A stretch of 11,163 nucleotides of DNA from Bacteroidota bacterium (GCA_003023665.1 PXYR01000036.1:3806-14968); one strand, 5' to 3'. Positions 1-7,629 are shown, counted from the stretch's first letter. A program made the numbers and translations. The notes: generated by a model not told the origin, from the letters alone.

Positions 1-2
1 TT

Positions 3-164
3 GACCAGCCCATAAGTGCTGGTGAACAATACCTGGAAATTAGACCTATAAATTGGTTGAATAAAAGGCCACCAAGTGGCGTATATCTCCTAAAGGTATG
101 GATCTCTCATAATCAGGGTACTTCAAGGAAAATACTGCCAATAAGTATATACAATCCTTCCTAA
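3..164 (+). CDS. 3' end of a gene, probably a T9SS-exported protein (5' truncated)
   Basis: An open frame enters from the left edge and runs 53 codons to TAA at 162-164; its start and most of its body lie outside the window. The visible tail contains GEQYLEIRP, then PPSGVYLLKV, then a glycine-containing turn and SRKILPI close to the end. This follows the usual pattern of the T9SS type A C-terminal domain: a G-[VI]-Y-x-[LV]-[KR]-[VI] strand, a short hairpin with a glycine, and a final basic strand. If correct, the protein is exported through the outer membrane by the type IX system and the tail is removed or used for anchoring. Nothing can be said about its main function. The alternative is an unrelated protein with a chance beta-hairpin ending. 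The gene ends 58 bases before purQ on the same strand, with no hairpin terminator seen between them. Confidence 0.6.
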   Translation, partial: DQPISAGEQYLEIRPINWLNKRPPSGVYLLKVWISHNQGTSRKILPISIYNPS

Positions 165-194
165 CTCATGTCTTCAATATTGCGCTAAAGACTG

Positions 195-202
195 TACATT
201 TG
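195..202 (+). promoter_or_regulatory. Candidate Bacteroidota -7 promoter element before purQ
   Basis: The sequence TACATTTG matches the Bacteroidota -7 consensus TAnnTTTG exactly and ends 20 bases before the purQ ATG, which would give a short 5' leader of roughly 15 bases. No convincing -33 TTTG lies at the usual spacing; the nearest TTG, at 180-182, is too close. The element would let purQ be transcribed independently of the upstream gene. The call rests on one short motif. Confidence 0.4.
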
Positions 203-222
203 TCGCAATAAAAGTAAACGCT

Positions 223-918
223 ATGAAGTTTGGTGTAATTACCTTTCCGGGGTCAAACTGTGACCAAGACATGATTTATGTATTGGAGACTATCATGGGT
301 TATGATGTGGTCAACCTGTGGCATAAGGATACTGATCTTCAAGAGGTAGATTGCGTAGTTCTACCTGGTGGATTTTCATACGGAGATTACTTACGATCTG
401 GAGCTATAGCCAAAATGAGTCCTATTATGGGCAGCGTAATTGATTTTGCGAATAACGGCGGTTATGTATTAGGGGTATGCAATGGATTTCAAATACTAAC
501 TGAAAGCGGCTTATTACCTGGAGCGTTAAGGCATAATAACAGTCACAAATTCATCTGCAAAAACGTATTTATCAAACCCATAAGTACGACAGCGGGAATT
601 ACAGCAGATCTTGACCATAATCGCGGCTATAAAATACCAATCGCGCATGGCGAGGGGAATTACTATTGTTCTAACGAAACTTTAGAAGATTTAAAAGCGA
701 ACGACCAAATTCTCTTTAAATATTCCAGTCAATCCGGTGTTGTAAGTGAAGCTGAAAACCCTAATGGAGCCGTCGAAAATATTGCAGGAGTCTGCAATAG
801 AGCAAAGAATGTTTTTGGAATGATGCCGCATCCAGAGCGCGCTGCTGATTCCGAATTAAATAATGAAGACGGGTTAGAGCTTTTTAAAAGCTTGATAAAT
901 CACATGTCTATAGCCTAA
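223..918 (+). CDS. purQ: Phosphoribosylformylglycinamidine synthase, glutaminase subunit PurQ
   Basis: PurQ is the class I glutamine amidotransferase that releases ammonia from glutamine for conversion of FGAR to FGAM, the fourth step of de novo purine synthesis in the cytoplasm. The 231-residue protein has the full family layout: MKFGVITFPGSNCDQD at the N-terminus, LPGGFSYGDYLRSGA at 47-61, the nucleophile elbow GVCNGFQIL with Cys86, IAHGEGNYY at 140-148, and the catalytic pair His203 and Glu205 in MMPHPER. All three triad residues are present and the length is normal for the stand-alone subunit. Stand-alone PurQ implies a split enzyme with a small PurL and PurS, not the single long PurL with a fused glutaminase. 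Neither partner is in the window. The ATG at 223 begins the conserved N-terminus directly. A strong terminator follows 15 bases after the stop. Confidence 0.97.
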   Translation: MKFGVITFPGSNCDQDMIYVLETIMGYDVVNLWHKDTDLQEVDCVVLPGGFSYGDYLRSGAIAKMSPIMGSVIDFANNGGYVLGVCNGFQILTESGLLPGALRHNNSHKFICKNVFIKPISTTAGITADLDHNRGYKIPIAHGEGNYYCSNETLEDLKANDQILFKYSSQSGVVSEAENPNGAVENIAGVCNRAKNVFGMMPHPERAADSELNNEDGLELFKSLINHMSIA

Positions 919-933
919 GGCTTGACTTTCGTC

Positions 934-968
934 AAAAAAAAACCTCCTGAAGTTCAGGAGGTTTTTTT
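934..968. terminator. Bidirectional intrinsic terminator between purQ and the secreted-protein gene
   Basis: CCTCCTGA (943-950) pairs perfectly with TCAGGAGG (954-961) around a three-base loop. The stem is extended by an A-run (934-942) pairing with a T-run (962-968), giving about 15 base pairs in all. The T-run serves purQ on the plus strand and the A-run serves the convergent minus-strand gene, so one hairpin can end both transcripts. Confidence 0.92.
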
Positions 969-986
969 ATATCAATTCATACGCAT

Positions 987-3900
987 CTACTGTAACAGTA
1001 GCGGTACATTTTCAATTTCATCATTTTGAATGAGTTGGACCATGTAAGCACCACGTGCCCAATCTTGTACATCTACATCTAAAGAACCGTTTACAGTGGT
1101 TATAAGCACCGTGCGGCCAGCTGCATCAAGAATTCTTACGTTAGAAATACCGTCTAAGCGAATCGTCAACATATTTACTGCTGGGTTAGGATAAATTTCA
1201 TAACCCGATAAAAGTTCCTCGCCTAATCCTATGTTGTTTACGCTGTACACATCAGAGATATTAGAGCATTGGATATTTGAGGTAATCTCTACGTAATAAT
1301 CACCGTTTGAGCCTGGCATATAAGTAGAAGATGTAGCTCCTGCTATTGGGCTCATGTTGGCATCAAACCATTGGAAAGTATAGCTTCCAGGAGGCGTGGT
1401 GGCCTGAAGCTCTCCTGTTAATGCGTCTTGAGCCACAGTAGGCTTATTTGGGGCCGGCTGTACACTCATAGACCGTTGCTTTGTATTTGAGCAACCAGTT
1501 ATTGGGTCTGTATAGGTGTAATAAATCCAATGTGAACCAACACCTGCAATATTTGGGAAAATGGAACCGTTGGACACACCCGTACCAGAATAAACTCCAC
1601 CGACGGGGGCTCCGCCTGTCAAGATTTTTGGGTCTTCTAACTCACATACATAGCCCTGTGAGGCCAATGTTACAGCAGGTAAGGCGTTGACCGTAATTGT
1701 CAAAGAATCAAATACTACCTTGGAAGAAACACAATCGTCTGAACTAGTCATTTTGACTTTTAGTACATCTCCATCCAATAATACTCCAGCGTAAGTTGTA
1801 CCGCCAGAATAAACAACACTACCGTTAATCATCCAGTCAAATGAGGGTGAAAGTCCTCCATTCAAATAAGTTGCTGAAGCAAAAACACTGTCGTTTTCAC
1901 AAACGGTAGATGAACTCACTGAAAGGGATACAGAGGATGTTGGAGCTGTTACGATATCAACATAATTGACAAGTGAAACAGAATCTGATCCTACTGTATT
2001 ACTCACTACAAGTTTTACATCATACATGCCAGGGGCTGCATAGGTTACAGAAGGGCTTGCCAATGTTGACGTTGATGGAGTTCCTCCTGGGAAATACCAC
2101 ATACGAGTTGTGGGCGATGGCGTAGTGAAATCGTAAAATTTCAAAGTCTGTCCCACACATGCCGCGGTATCACCTACAAAGGATGCTACAGGAGCAATTT
2201 GAGCTTGACCGATTATGTTAATATTGTCAATGAAAATATTGTTCCCATATCCGTTAATCGCAACAAACTTGACGCGAATACCTGACATTCCACTATACGC
2301 GTTCAAATCAATTGAAGGACATGATACATTCGCGTTCCCAAAACACCAATTAGAAGGACTATTTGGAACAAATGAACTAGACAACTGTCCAGCTGTACTA
2401 AAAGTAACATCATCCGATTTCCAACTTGCCAATTCGTTCCAACTAGAACCACAATCTCCACTAATATATACCTTCAAGCTATCCGTATATCCTGAGGAAT
2501 AATAGGATGATGCATATTCAAAGGTCATTGTGACCAGGGTGTCATTAGAGAAATCAAGAGGCGGACTTATCAATTCATCTACCTCACCGCTAGTGGAGTA
2601 AGAATAATGACTCACGCTCATAGCGGTTGAACCCGGAGTGGATCCGCCAACTGACGCCGCCGCCCAGGTAATGCCATTGTCAGGATTATAAATCTCCCAA
2701 CCATTACTTCCATTTTCAAAGTCTTCTATAAAAGGAAGCATAGCACCGCCTACAGAAATAACTTGGAATTGGGTGGTATCATCTGTTCCATAGTTGTTGC
2801 TTACACTAAGTGTGACTGTATAATTACCCGTTGAGCTAAAGGCAATCTGCGGGTTTTCAGAACTGTCATTAGTTCCACCAACAAAACTATATGATGACGG
2901 CGTAATCTGCCAATACCAAGATGTTGGCTGTCCTGATGATGCGTCTGATAATTGAATCGTATCCAACAACCCACAAGTACTGTATGGATCAGCATTAAAA
3001 TTCGCTTCAGGAGCATTACTTAAACCTGCCATCATAGGGCTCTGCCAAACACCGCGACCGAAGGTTCCAATGCGCAGCAAAGACTGATCTTCGTAGACCT
3101 CTAAATCACTGATTATAACGTTTGGTAAGTTCTTATTGTAACTAACCCATGTAGGGTAAATGGAGCTCTTGTAATACACCCCTATATCAGTTCCAATATA
3201 AATACCATCACTACCGTTACCCTCAAAAGCAATCGCTGTAGCAGGAACATTAGGAAGACCCGTTGAAATGTTTGACCATGTTTGTCCTCCATTAAAGCTT
3301 TCCATCGCTTTCTTATTCCCATTATAACCGCCAATAGCAATAGCAATATGATTTTCATCGTCCGGATCAATTCCTATACCTAATACATTAGACCCTGGAG
3401 CCAAGCTCCCTGAAGGAGTTATTGTGGACCAACTGGAACCGGCGTTGGTTGACTTATATACGTTTTGATTGATGAGTACATAGATGAAATTTGCATTGCT
3501 TTTAGCAACTTCAAACTCATCAATATTGGAGTTCCCGTTCACATTATTTGTTGACGTTGCCGACCAACTTTGACCTCCGTTTACAGATTTCCATAATCTT
3601 GTGAAACCAGCATAAATAGTATTTGAAACAACAGGATCAACATTAAATGGGGTTACCCAATTCCCAGATCCCGCGGGTGATAGATTATTAATCGGTGAGA
3701 AAAAAGCACCTCCATTATTACTCCTGTAGAAGTCACCATAATATACAGAAGTGTAGAGAATATTGTCATTGACAGCATCCACACCATTGTCCATTCCATC
3801 TCCACCAGTAACCTCTGACCAGTTGAATGTATTCGAGCGTAAATGTGAACCATTATCTTGAGCACCGGCCACAATTAAAGAAGTATCTGAAGTGCTTTGG

Positions 3901-5318
3901 CTTATCTTATAATATTGAGAGATGTTCATTCCGTCATTCAACTCAGACCATGATGCTCCGCCATTAGTTGTTTTATAGACCCCGCCATCTGTGCCCACAT
4001 AGAGCTCTGAAGTATTTGGTCTAAATATAGCATCGTGGTGATCAGCATGAACATAAGGAGTAGAACCTGCACCATACCAATGACCAACTATAGACCAAGT
4101 AGAACCTCCATTGGTAGACTTCCAAATATTTACTCCCCCTACATAAATGGTGTTTTCATTATTTGGATCACAGGCAATAGACATATCATACCAGGCCTGT
4201 CCGCCAGATCCGGAACCCGTGTTTGACCAACCCATAATATTAGGAGTTGAACTCATTTGCGTCCATGAGTTTCCTCCATTTTTAGAACGGTAAACTCCGC
4301 CATAACCATTGTTGCTATCCCCGTAAACAACGTACAACGTTCCGGGGGTATTGCTTACGGCTAACTCACATCTACGCTTTCCACTTGTGGGTAGACCGTT
4401 GGATAATTGCTGCCACGTATCCCCGGCGTCAACTGATCTATACACCTTTGGTGAGCTGCCTGAAGTAGTGGCGTAAGCAGTATCTCCGTTGCCTATATGA
4501 AGTCCATAAAATGAGCCAATTTGCTCTAGTGTAAAAGTGTTCCCAGCATCCGTAGATCGGTAGACTCCACCGTTGGTGGCTGCAATAATAATATCTGTAT
4601 TGTCCGGATCAATATTTACACGGCCAATTCTATAATTCTGACTCACATTAAATGACAAGCCCGTTGTACCCCACGTTAAACCACCGTCAGTTGACTTTAA
4701 AAGGCCGTAACTATAGGTGTCCGCACCGTCACGATCTCCTGTAGCCAAATACATAATATTCGGATTAGTAGGATCAATAGCAAGATCACTTATTCCTAAG
4801 TTGGTTAGTTCATCTGTAAAGGTTTGCCAACTCTGACCGTCATCATAGCTCACCCATAGTCCTCCAGCGGGAGCTCCCGCATAAATGGTGTCATTATGGA
4901 GAGGGTGAAACGCTACGTTATTGATTCTGCCAATTCCACCACCAGAAGGCGCATTAAATGGACCCATAGGTTTCCACTCACCGTATTCTGATGTGTTACT
5001 GCTTTTTTGAGATTGAATTGCTTGGTATAAGACAGCGGGATTTGGCCTAACGCCGTCTGCGCCAACGCGCTGACCCATCATGTATTCCCACCGACGGAAT
5101 TGTTTAATTCCATGACCTTTTTCATAGGTCACTCCTTTGTGGGCTTTTTCAAACTTAGAGACCACCGTGTGAAAGTTGACACGATAATCTTGCATGGCTT
5201 CAACCCATGTCATTTCTCGAATCTCTTTGTCTGACAATGTATTGGACTCGGGTTTTTGGGCTTTTAAAATAAATGTGGCGGCAATAAAGGCTAACGACAG
5301 GGTAAGTTTTCGTAGCAT
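987..5318 (-). CDS. Large T9SS-secreted sortilin/BNR-like multidomain protein
   Basis: This 1443-residue protein is predicted to be extracellular or surface-attached. A signal peptide covers residues 1-20 (basic start, hydrophobic core, likely cut after LKA). A charged segment, about 23-100, contains the KQFRRWEYMMGQR stretch typical of the N-termini of Bacteroidota sortilin-like secreted proteins. Residues 115-760 form a VPS10/BNR-type beta-propeller region with eleven Asp-box motifs. Then come a PKD domain (about 770-856), a MAM-like beta-sandwich (about 860-1037, starting FIEDFENG.NGW), a second PKD (about 1043-1122, with WYFPGGTP and YDVKLVVSN), three Ig-like modules (about 1126-1212, 1213-1287, 1288-1360) and a T9SS type A sorting domain from about 1372 (YEIYPNPAVNMLTI). 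No protease or glycosidase active site was seen; Asp-boxes are structural and do not by themselves indicate sialidase. Adhesion or glycan/protein binding is the likely role, by inference. The ATG at 5318 is chosen because the signal peptide follows at once. The gene lies 43 bases after aspS with no terminator between, so read-through transcription is likely. The ligand is unknown. Confidence 0.93.
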   Translation of the reverse strand: MLRKLTLSLAFIAATFILKAQKPESNTLSDKEIREMTWVEAMQDYRVNFHTVVSKFEKAHKGVTYEKGHGIKQFRRWEYMMGQRVGADGVRPNPAVLYQAIQSQKSSNTSEYGEWKPMGPFNAPSGGGIGRINNVAFHPLHNDTIYAGAPAGGLWVSYDDGQSWQTFTDELTNLGISDLAIDPTNPNIMYLATGDRDGADTYSYGLLKSTDGGLTWGTTGLSFNVSQNYRIGRVNIDPDNTDIIIAATNGGVYRSTDAGNTFTLEQIGSFYGLHIGNGDTAYATTSGSSPKVYRSVDAGDTWQQLSNGLPTSGKRRCELAVSNTPGTLYVVYGDSNNGYGGVYRSKNGGNSWTQMSSTPNIMGWSNTGSGSGGQAWYDMSIACDPNNENTIYVGGVNIWKSTNGGSTWSIVGHWYGAGSTPYVHADHHDAIFRPNTSELYVGTDGGVYKTTNGGASWSELNDGMNISQYYKISQSTSDTSLIVAGAQDNGSHLRSNTFNWSEVTGGDGMDNGVDAVNDNILYTSVYYGDFYRSNNGGAFFSPINNLSPAGSGNWVTPFNVDPVVSNTIYAGFTRLWKSVNGGQSWSATSTNNVNGNSNIDEFEVAKSNANFIYVLINQNVYKSTNAGSSWSTITPSGSLAPGSNVLGIGIDPDDENHIAIAIGGYNGNKKAMESFNGGQTWSNISTGLPNVPATAIAFEGNGSDGIYIGTDIGVYYKSSIYPTWVSYNKNLPNVIISDLEVYEDQSLLRIGTFGRGVWQSPMMAGLSNAPEANFNADPYSTCGLLDTIQLSDASSGQPTSWYWQITPSSYSFVGGTNDSSENPQIAFSSTGNYTVTLSVSNNYGTDDTTQFQVISVGGAMLPFIEDFENGSNGWEIYNPDNGITWAAASVGGSTPGSTAMSVSHYSYSTSGEVDELISPPLDFSNDTLVTMTFEYASSYYSSGYTDSLKVYISGDCGSSWNELASWKSDDVTFSTAGQLSSSFVPNSPSNWCFGNANVSCPSIDLNAYSGMSGIRVKFVAINGYGNNIFIDNINIIGQAQIAPVASFVGDTAACVGQTLKFYDFTTPSPTTRMWYFPGGTPSTSTLASPSVTYAAPGMYDVKLVVSNTVGSDSVSLVNYVDIVTAPTSSVSLSVSSSTVCENDSVFASATYLNGGLSPSFDWMINGSVVYSGGTTYAGVLLDGDVLKVKMTSSDDCVSSKVVFDSLTITVNALPAVTLASQGYVCELEDPKILTGGAPVGGVYSGTGVSNGSIFPNIAGVGSHWIYYTYTDPITGCSNTKQRSMSVQPAPNKPTVAQDALTGELQATTPPGSYTFQWFDANMSPIAGATSSTYMPGSNGDYYVEITSNIQCSNISDVYSVNNIGLGEELLSGYEIYPNPAVNMLTIRLDGISNVRILDAAGRTVLITTVNGSLDVDVQDWARGAYMVQLIQNDEIENVPLLLQ
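990..1205 (-). other. T9SS type A C-terminal sorting domain (residues about 1372-1443)
   Basis: The last 72 residues contain the three usual landmarks: YPNPAVNMLTI at the start, RILDAAGRTV in the middle and ARGAYMVQLIQND near the end. Such domains send proteins through the type IX machinery and are then cleaved, often with attachment to anionic LPS. The final strand reads ENVPLLLQ and lacks the lysines that usually close the domain. Confidence 0.9.
3276..4850 (-). repeat. Array of eleven Asp-box (BNR) motifs within the secreted protein
   Basis: Motifs of the form S/T-x-D/N-x-G-x-[TSF]-[WF] occur at residues 157 (SYDDGQSW), 209 (STDGGLTW), 255 (STDAGNTF), 295 (SVDAGDTW), 345 (SKNGGNSW), 401 (STNGGSTW), 450 (TTNGGASW), 533 (SNNGGAFF), 578 (SVNGGQSW), 623 (STNAGSSW) and 674 (SFNGGQTW). 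Spacing is 40-56 residues except for one gap of 83 between the seventh and eighth. Many are preceded by a [GNR]-[VIL]-[YW]-[RK]-S strand, and several follow an IDP-type turn such as IDPTNPNIMY. This is the pattern of beta-propeller blades in VPS10/sortilin-like and BNR proteins. The copies differ too much at the DNA level to be a recent duplication. Confidence 0.9.
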
Positions 5319-5361
5319 ATGAAGTTGTTAAGGAGGCTAAAGCTACAAAAACTGTACTTAT

Positions 5362-7119
5362 CTATTCATTCGGTTTCGCAGTGGTTATAAGCTTTAACTC
5401 ATTGAGTTGAATTTCGTCAATTGTCGCTGGAGCGTCAATCATAACATCGCGACCTGAATTATTTTTTGGAAATGCAATAAAATCTCGGATAACCTCAGCG
5501 CCGCCAAGGATTGCTACGAGTCGATCAAACCCAAAAGCTAAACCTCCGTGAGGCGGGGCTCCATATTCAAACGCGTTCATTAAAAATCCAAACTGCTTCT
5601 CTGCTTCTTCTTTTGAAAAGCCGAGTAAGTCAAACATTCTACTTTGTAGTGCTCGATCATGAATACGTATTGACCCTCCGCCAATTTCATTCCCGTTTAA
5701 CACTAAATCATATGCGTTTGCACGTACCTCTCCTGGATTTGTTTCAATTAACTCTATATCCTCAGGTTTCGGAGAAGTAAACGGATGGTGCATAGCATGG
5801 AAACGTTCTGATTCATGATCCCATTCTAACAATGGAAAGTCAACTACCCATAAAGGGGCAAAATCCTCAGGGTTTCGCAATCCCATTTCCTCTGCAATAT
5901 GCAGTCGCAACTCAGACGTAGCCTTTCTAGTCAAACGCTCCTCGCCAGCTAATATTAAAATCAAATCACCTGGATTAGCTTCCGCTGCTTTGGCCCACTC
6001 GGCTTGTTGTTCTTGCGTATAAAACTTGTCTACCGAACTCTTGTACGTACCGTCCTCATTCACCTTACAGTAAACCATGCCTTTCATCCCGATGTCTGGA
6101 CGCTTCACCCAATCAGTTAATTTGTCTATCTGCTTGCGCGACCAAGATGCTGCCCCCGGAACGGCAATGCCTAAAACCGTCTCTGCTTGATCAAATACCA
6201 TGAAGCCAAGGTTTTGAGTAAGCTCATTTAAATTTGCTAACTCCATACCAAATCGAATATCTGGTTTGTCATTGCCAAACCTTTCCATTGATTCCGCGTA
6301 GGTCATGCGAGGCACGCCATCAATATGAACCCCTTTAACTTCTTTTAAAAGGTGTAGCAGCAAACCCTCAAAAGTGCTCAAAATATCTTCTTGCTCAACG
6401 AAGGCCATCTCGCAATCTATCTGGGTGAATTCAGGTTGACGATCCGCTCTTAAATCCTCATCACGGAAACAACGGGTAATCTGGTAATACTTATCATAAC
6501 CACTTACCATAAGCAGTTGCTTAAATGTTTGCGGACTTTGTGGTAAAGCATAAAACTTACCTTCCTGCATACGGGACGGGACAACAAAATCTCTTGCGCC
6601 TTCCGGTGTAGATTTTATTAAAAACGGTGTTTCAATATCCATGAAACCCTCCTGATCTAAATACTTCCGCACCTCAATATTTACACGATTTCGCAATGCT
6701 AGATTGCGTTGTAACGGAGCTCTGCGCAAATCCAAGTACCGGTATTTCATCCTTAACTCTTCACCACCGTCACTTTCCTCTTCAATAGTAAATGGCGGCG
6801 TATCCGCTGCATTAAGCACCGTTAGATGAGAACTCTTGATTTCTACATCACCGGTTGACATCGCAGCATTTTTACTGTGCCTTTCTATTACCTCACCTTT
6901 AATTTGAACCACCCACTCACGGCCTAACTTTCTTGCCTCTTGCAATAGATTAGCGTCCCACTCTTCATTAAACGCTACCTGAGTAATTCCATAACGATCG
7001 CGTAAATCAAGAAATGTCATTCCCCCTAATTCACGCGAGCGCTGAACCCAACCTGCTAGTGTAACTTCTTGTCCTATGTGTGAGGCGCGCAATTCGCCAC
7101 AAGTATGAGATCTGTACAT
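5362..7119 (-). CDS. aspS: Aspartyl-tRNA synthetase, bacterial type
   Basis: AspRS joins aspartate to tRNA(Asp) in the cytoplasm. The 585-residue protein has normal length and bacterial architecture: an N-terminal OB-fold anticodon domain (about 1-105), the class II core with motif 1 near 150-166, flipping-loop and QSPQ region at 193-199, motif 2 FRDEDLRADRQPEFTQID at 218-235, the bacterial GAD insertion at about 285-410, and motif 3 GLAFGFDRL at 526-534. The anticodon domain has Leu31 in RSRELGG, and no glycine at residue 82. In studied enzymes the relaxed-specificity form carries His31 and Gly82, so this one looks discriminating (tRNA(Asp) only); that is inference from two positions. The ATG at 7119 starts the conserved MYRSHTCGEL N-terminus. 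It is divergent from tadA across 66 bases and probably heads the transcript that continues into the secreted-protein gene. Confidence 0.98.
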   Translation of the reverse strand: MYRSHTCGELRASHIGQEVTLAGWVQRSRELGGMTFLDLRDRYGITQVAFNEEWDANLLQEARKLGREWVVQIKGEVIERHSKNAAMSTGDVEIKSSHLTVLNAADTPPFTIEEESDGGEELRMKYRYLDLRRAPLQRNLALRNRVNIEVRKYLDQEGFMDIETPFLIKSTPEGARDFVVPSRMQEGKFYALPQSPQTFKQLLMVSGYDKYYQITRCFRDEDLRADRQPEFTQIDCEMAFVEQEDILSTFEGLLLHLLKEVKGVHIDGVPRMTYAESMERFGNDKPDIRFGMELANLNELTQNLGFMVFDQAETVLGIAVPGAASWSRKQIDKLTDWVKRPDIGMKGMVYCKVNEDGTYKSSVDKFYTQEQQAEWAKAAEANPGDLILILAGEERLTRKATSELRLHIAEEMGLRNPEDFAPLWVVDFPLLEWDHESERFHAMHHPFTSPKPEDIELIETNPGEVRANAYDLVLNGNEIGGGSIRIHDRALQSRMFDLLGFSKEEAEKQFGFLMNAFEYGAPPHGGLAFGFDRLVAILGGAEVIRDFIAFPKNNSGRDVMIDAPATIDEIQLNELKLITTAKPNE

Positions 7120-7126
7120 CTTACTT

Positions 7127-7134
7127 TATGTTTG
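7127..7134 (+). promoter_or_regulatory. Candidate -7 element for tadA and the symporter
   Basis: TATGTTTG matches TAnnTTTG exactly and lies 51 bases before the preferred tadA start, which would give a leader of about 45 bases. No clear -33 TTTG is seen at normal spacing; any such element would have to lie within the 5' end of aspS. Confidence 0.4.
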
Positions 7135-7139
7135 AACCG

Positions 7140-7147
7140 CAAAAATA
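7140..7147 (-). promoter_or_regulatory. Candidate -7 element for aspS
   Basis: Read on the minus strand this is TATTTTTG, an exact TAnnTTTG match, ending 20 bases before the aspS ATG. A minus-strand TTTG lies 15 bases further upstream, somewhat closer than the usual -33 spacing. The element sits only five bases from the plus-strand -7 candidate, so the two promoters would overlap back to back. Confidence 0.42.
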
Positions 7148-7185
7148 GCCAAACTTGTGAGGCAAATACCTATTTTGCGTTGAAG

Positions 7186-7629
7186 ATGATAGAGCTAGAC
7201 AATAACAGCATATTCATGAAAGCTGCACTCGCTGAAGCACGTATAGCTGCAAGTAAAGGCGAAGTCCCTGTTGGGGCTGTTATCACCGCTAATGGGCGAA
7301 TCATAGCAAGAGGGCACAATCTTACGGAAAAACTTACTGACGTTACCGCTCACGCAGAAATACAAGCTATAACCGCAGCATCAAATTACTTAGGATCTAA
7401 ATACCTTCAAAAATGCACGCTCTATGTAACACTAGAGCCATGCCCCATGTGCGCTGGCGCTATTTACTGGTCACAAATGGGTCGAGTAGTTTTTGGTGCA
7501 AAAGATGCTAAACGAGGTTTCCAAGAGCACGGCGGAAATCTTCATCCTAAGACAGAATTAATTACAGGTATAATGGAATATGAATGCGGTGAAATAATCA
7601 CGAACTTCTTCCAAAGAAAACGTAAGTAA
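7186..7629 (+). CDS. tadA: tRNA-specific adenosine deaminase TadA
   Basis: TadA deaminates adenosine 34 of tRNA(Arg)(ACG) to inosine, allowing wobble decoding of CGN codons. The 147-residue product has the zinc-dependent deaminase signatures: HAEIQAI with zinc ligand His56 and proton-shuttle Glu58, and PCPMCAGAI with zinc ligands Cys86 and Cys89. It also has VPVGAVI at 28-33 and the KRGFQEHGGNLHP segment typical of TadA, where cytidine or guanine deaminases differ. The frame is open back to an ATG at 7105, but that start would overlap the 5' end of aspS, sit upstream of the likely promoter and add 27 unconserved residues. I therefore prefer the ATG at 7186; an ATG ten codons further in (7216, FMKAALAEA) is also possible. 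The symporter begins four bases after the stop, so the two are probably co-transcribed. Confidence 0.95.
   Translation: MIELDNNSIFMKAALAEARIAASKGEVPVGAVITANGRIIARGHNLTEKLTDVTAHAEIQAITAASNYLGSKYLQKCTLYVTLEPCPMCAGAIYWSQMGRVVFGAKDAKRGFQEHGGNLHPKTELITGIMEYECGEIITNFFQRKRK

Noticed and set aside
987..5318. Sialidase (neuraminidase) function suggested by the many Asp-boxes
   Set aside because: No arginine triad or FRIP-type motif is evident, and the number and spacing of the boxes fit the sortilin/BNR propeller family better.
5330..5336. AAGGAGG, a Shine-Dalgarno-like sequence between the secreted-protein gene and aspS
   Set aside because: It is on the plus strand, while both neighbouring genes are on the minus strand, and no plus-strand start codon follows at a suitable distance.
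5338..5345. Minus-strand TAGCTTTA resembling the -7 element before the secreted-protein gene
   Set aside because: It differs from TAnnTTTG at the final G and has no -33 partner at suitable spacing. One near-match of this kind is expected by chance in AT-rich gaps.
7105..7185. 27-codon N-terminal extension of TadA from the ATG at 7105
   Set aside because: It overlaps the start of aspS, lies upstream of the likely promoter element and has no similarity to the TadA N-terminus. The ATG at 7186 gives a normal 147-residue protein.
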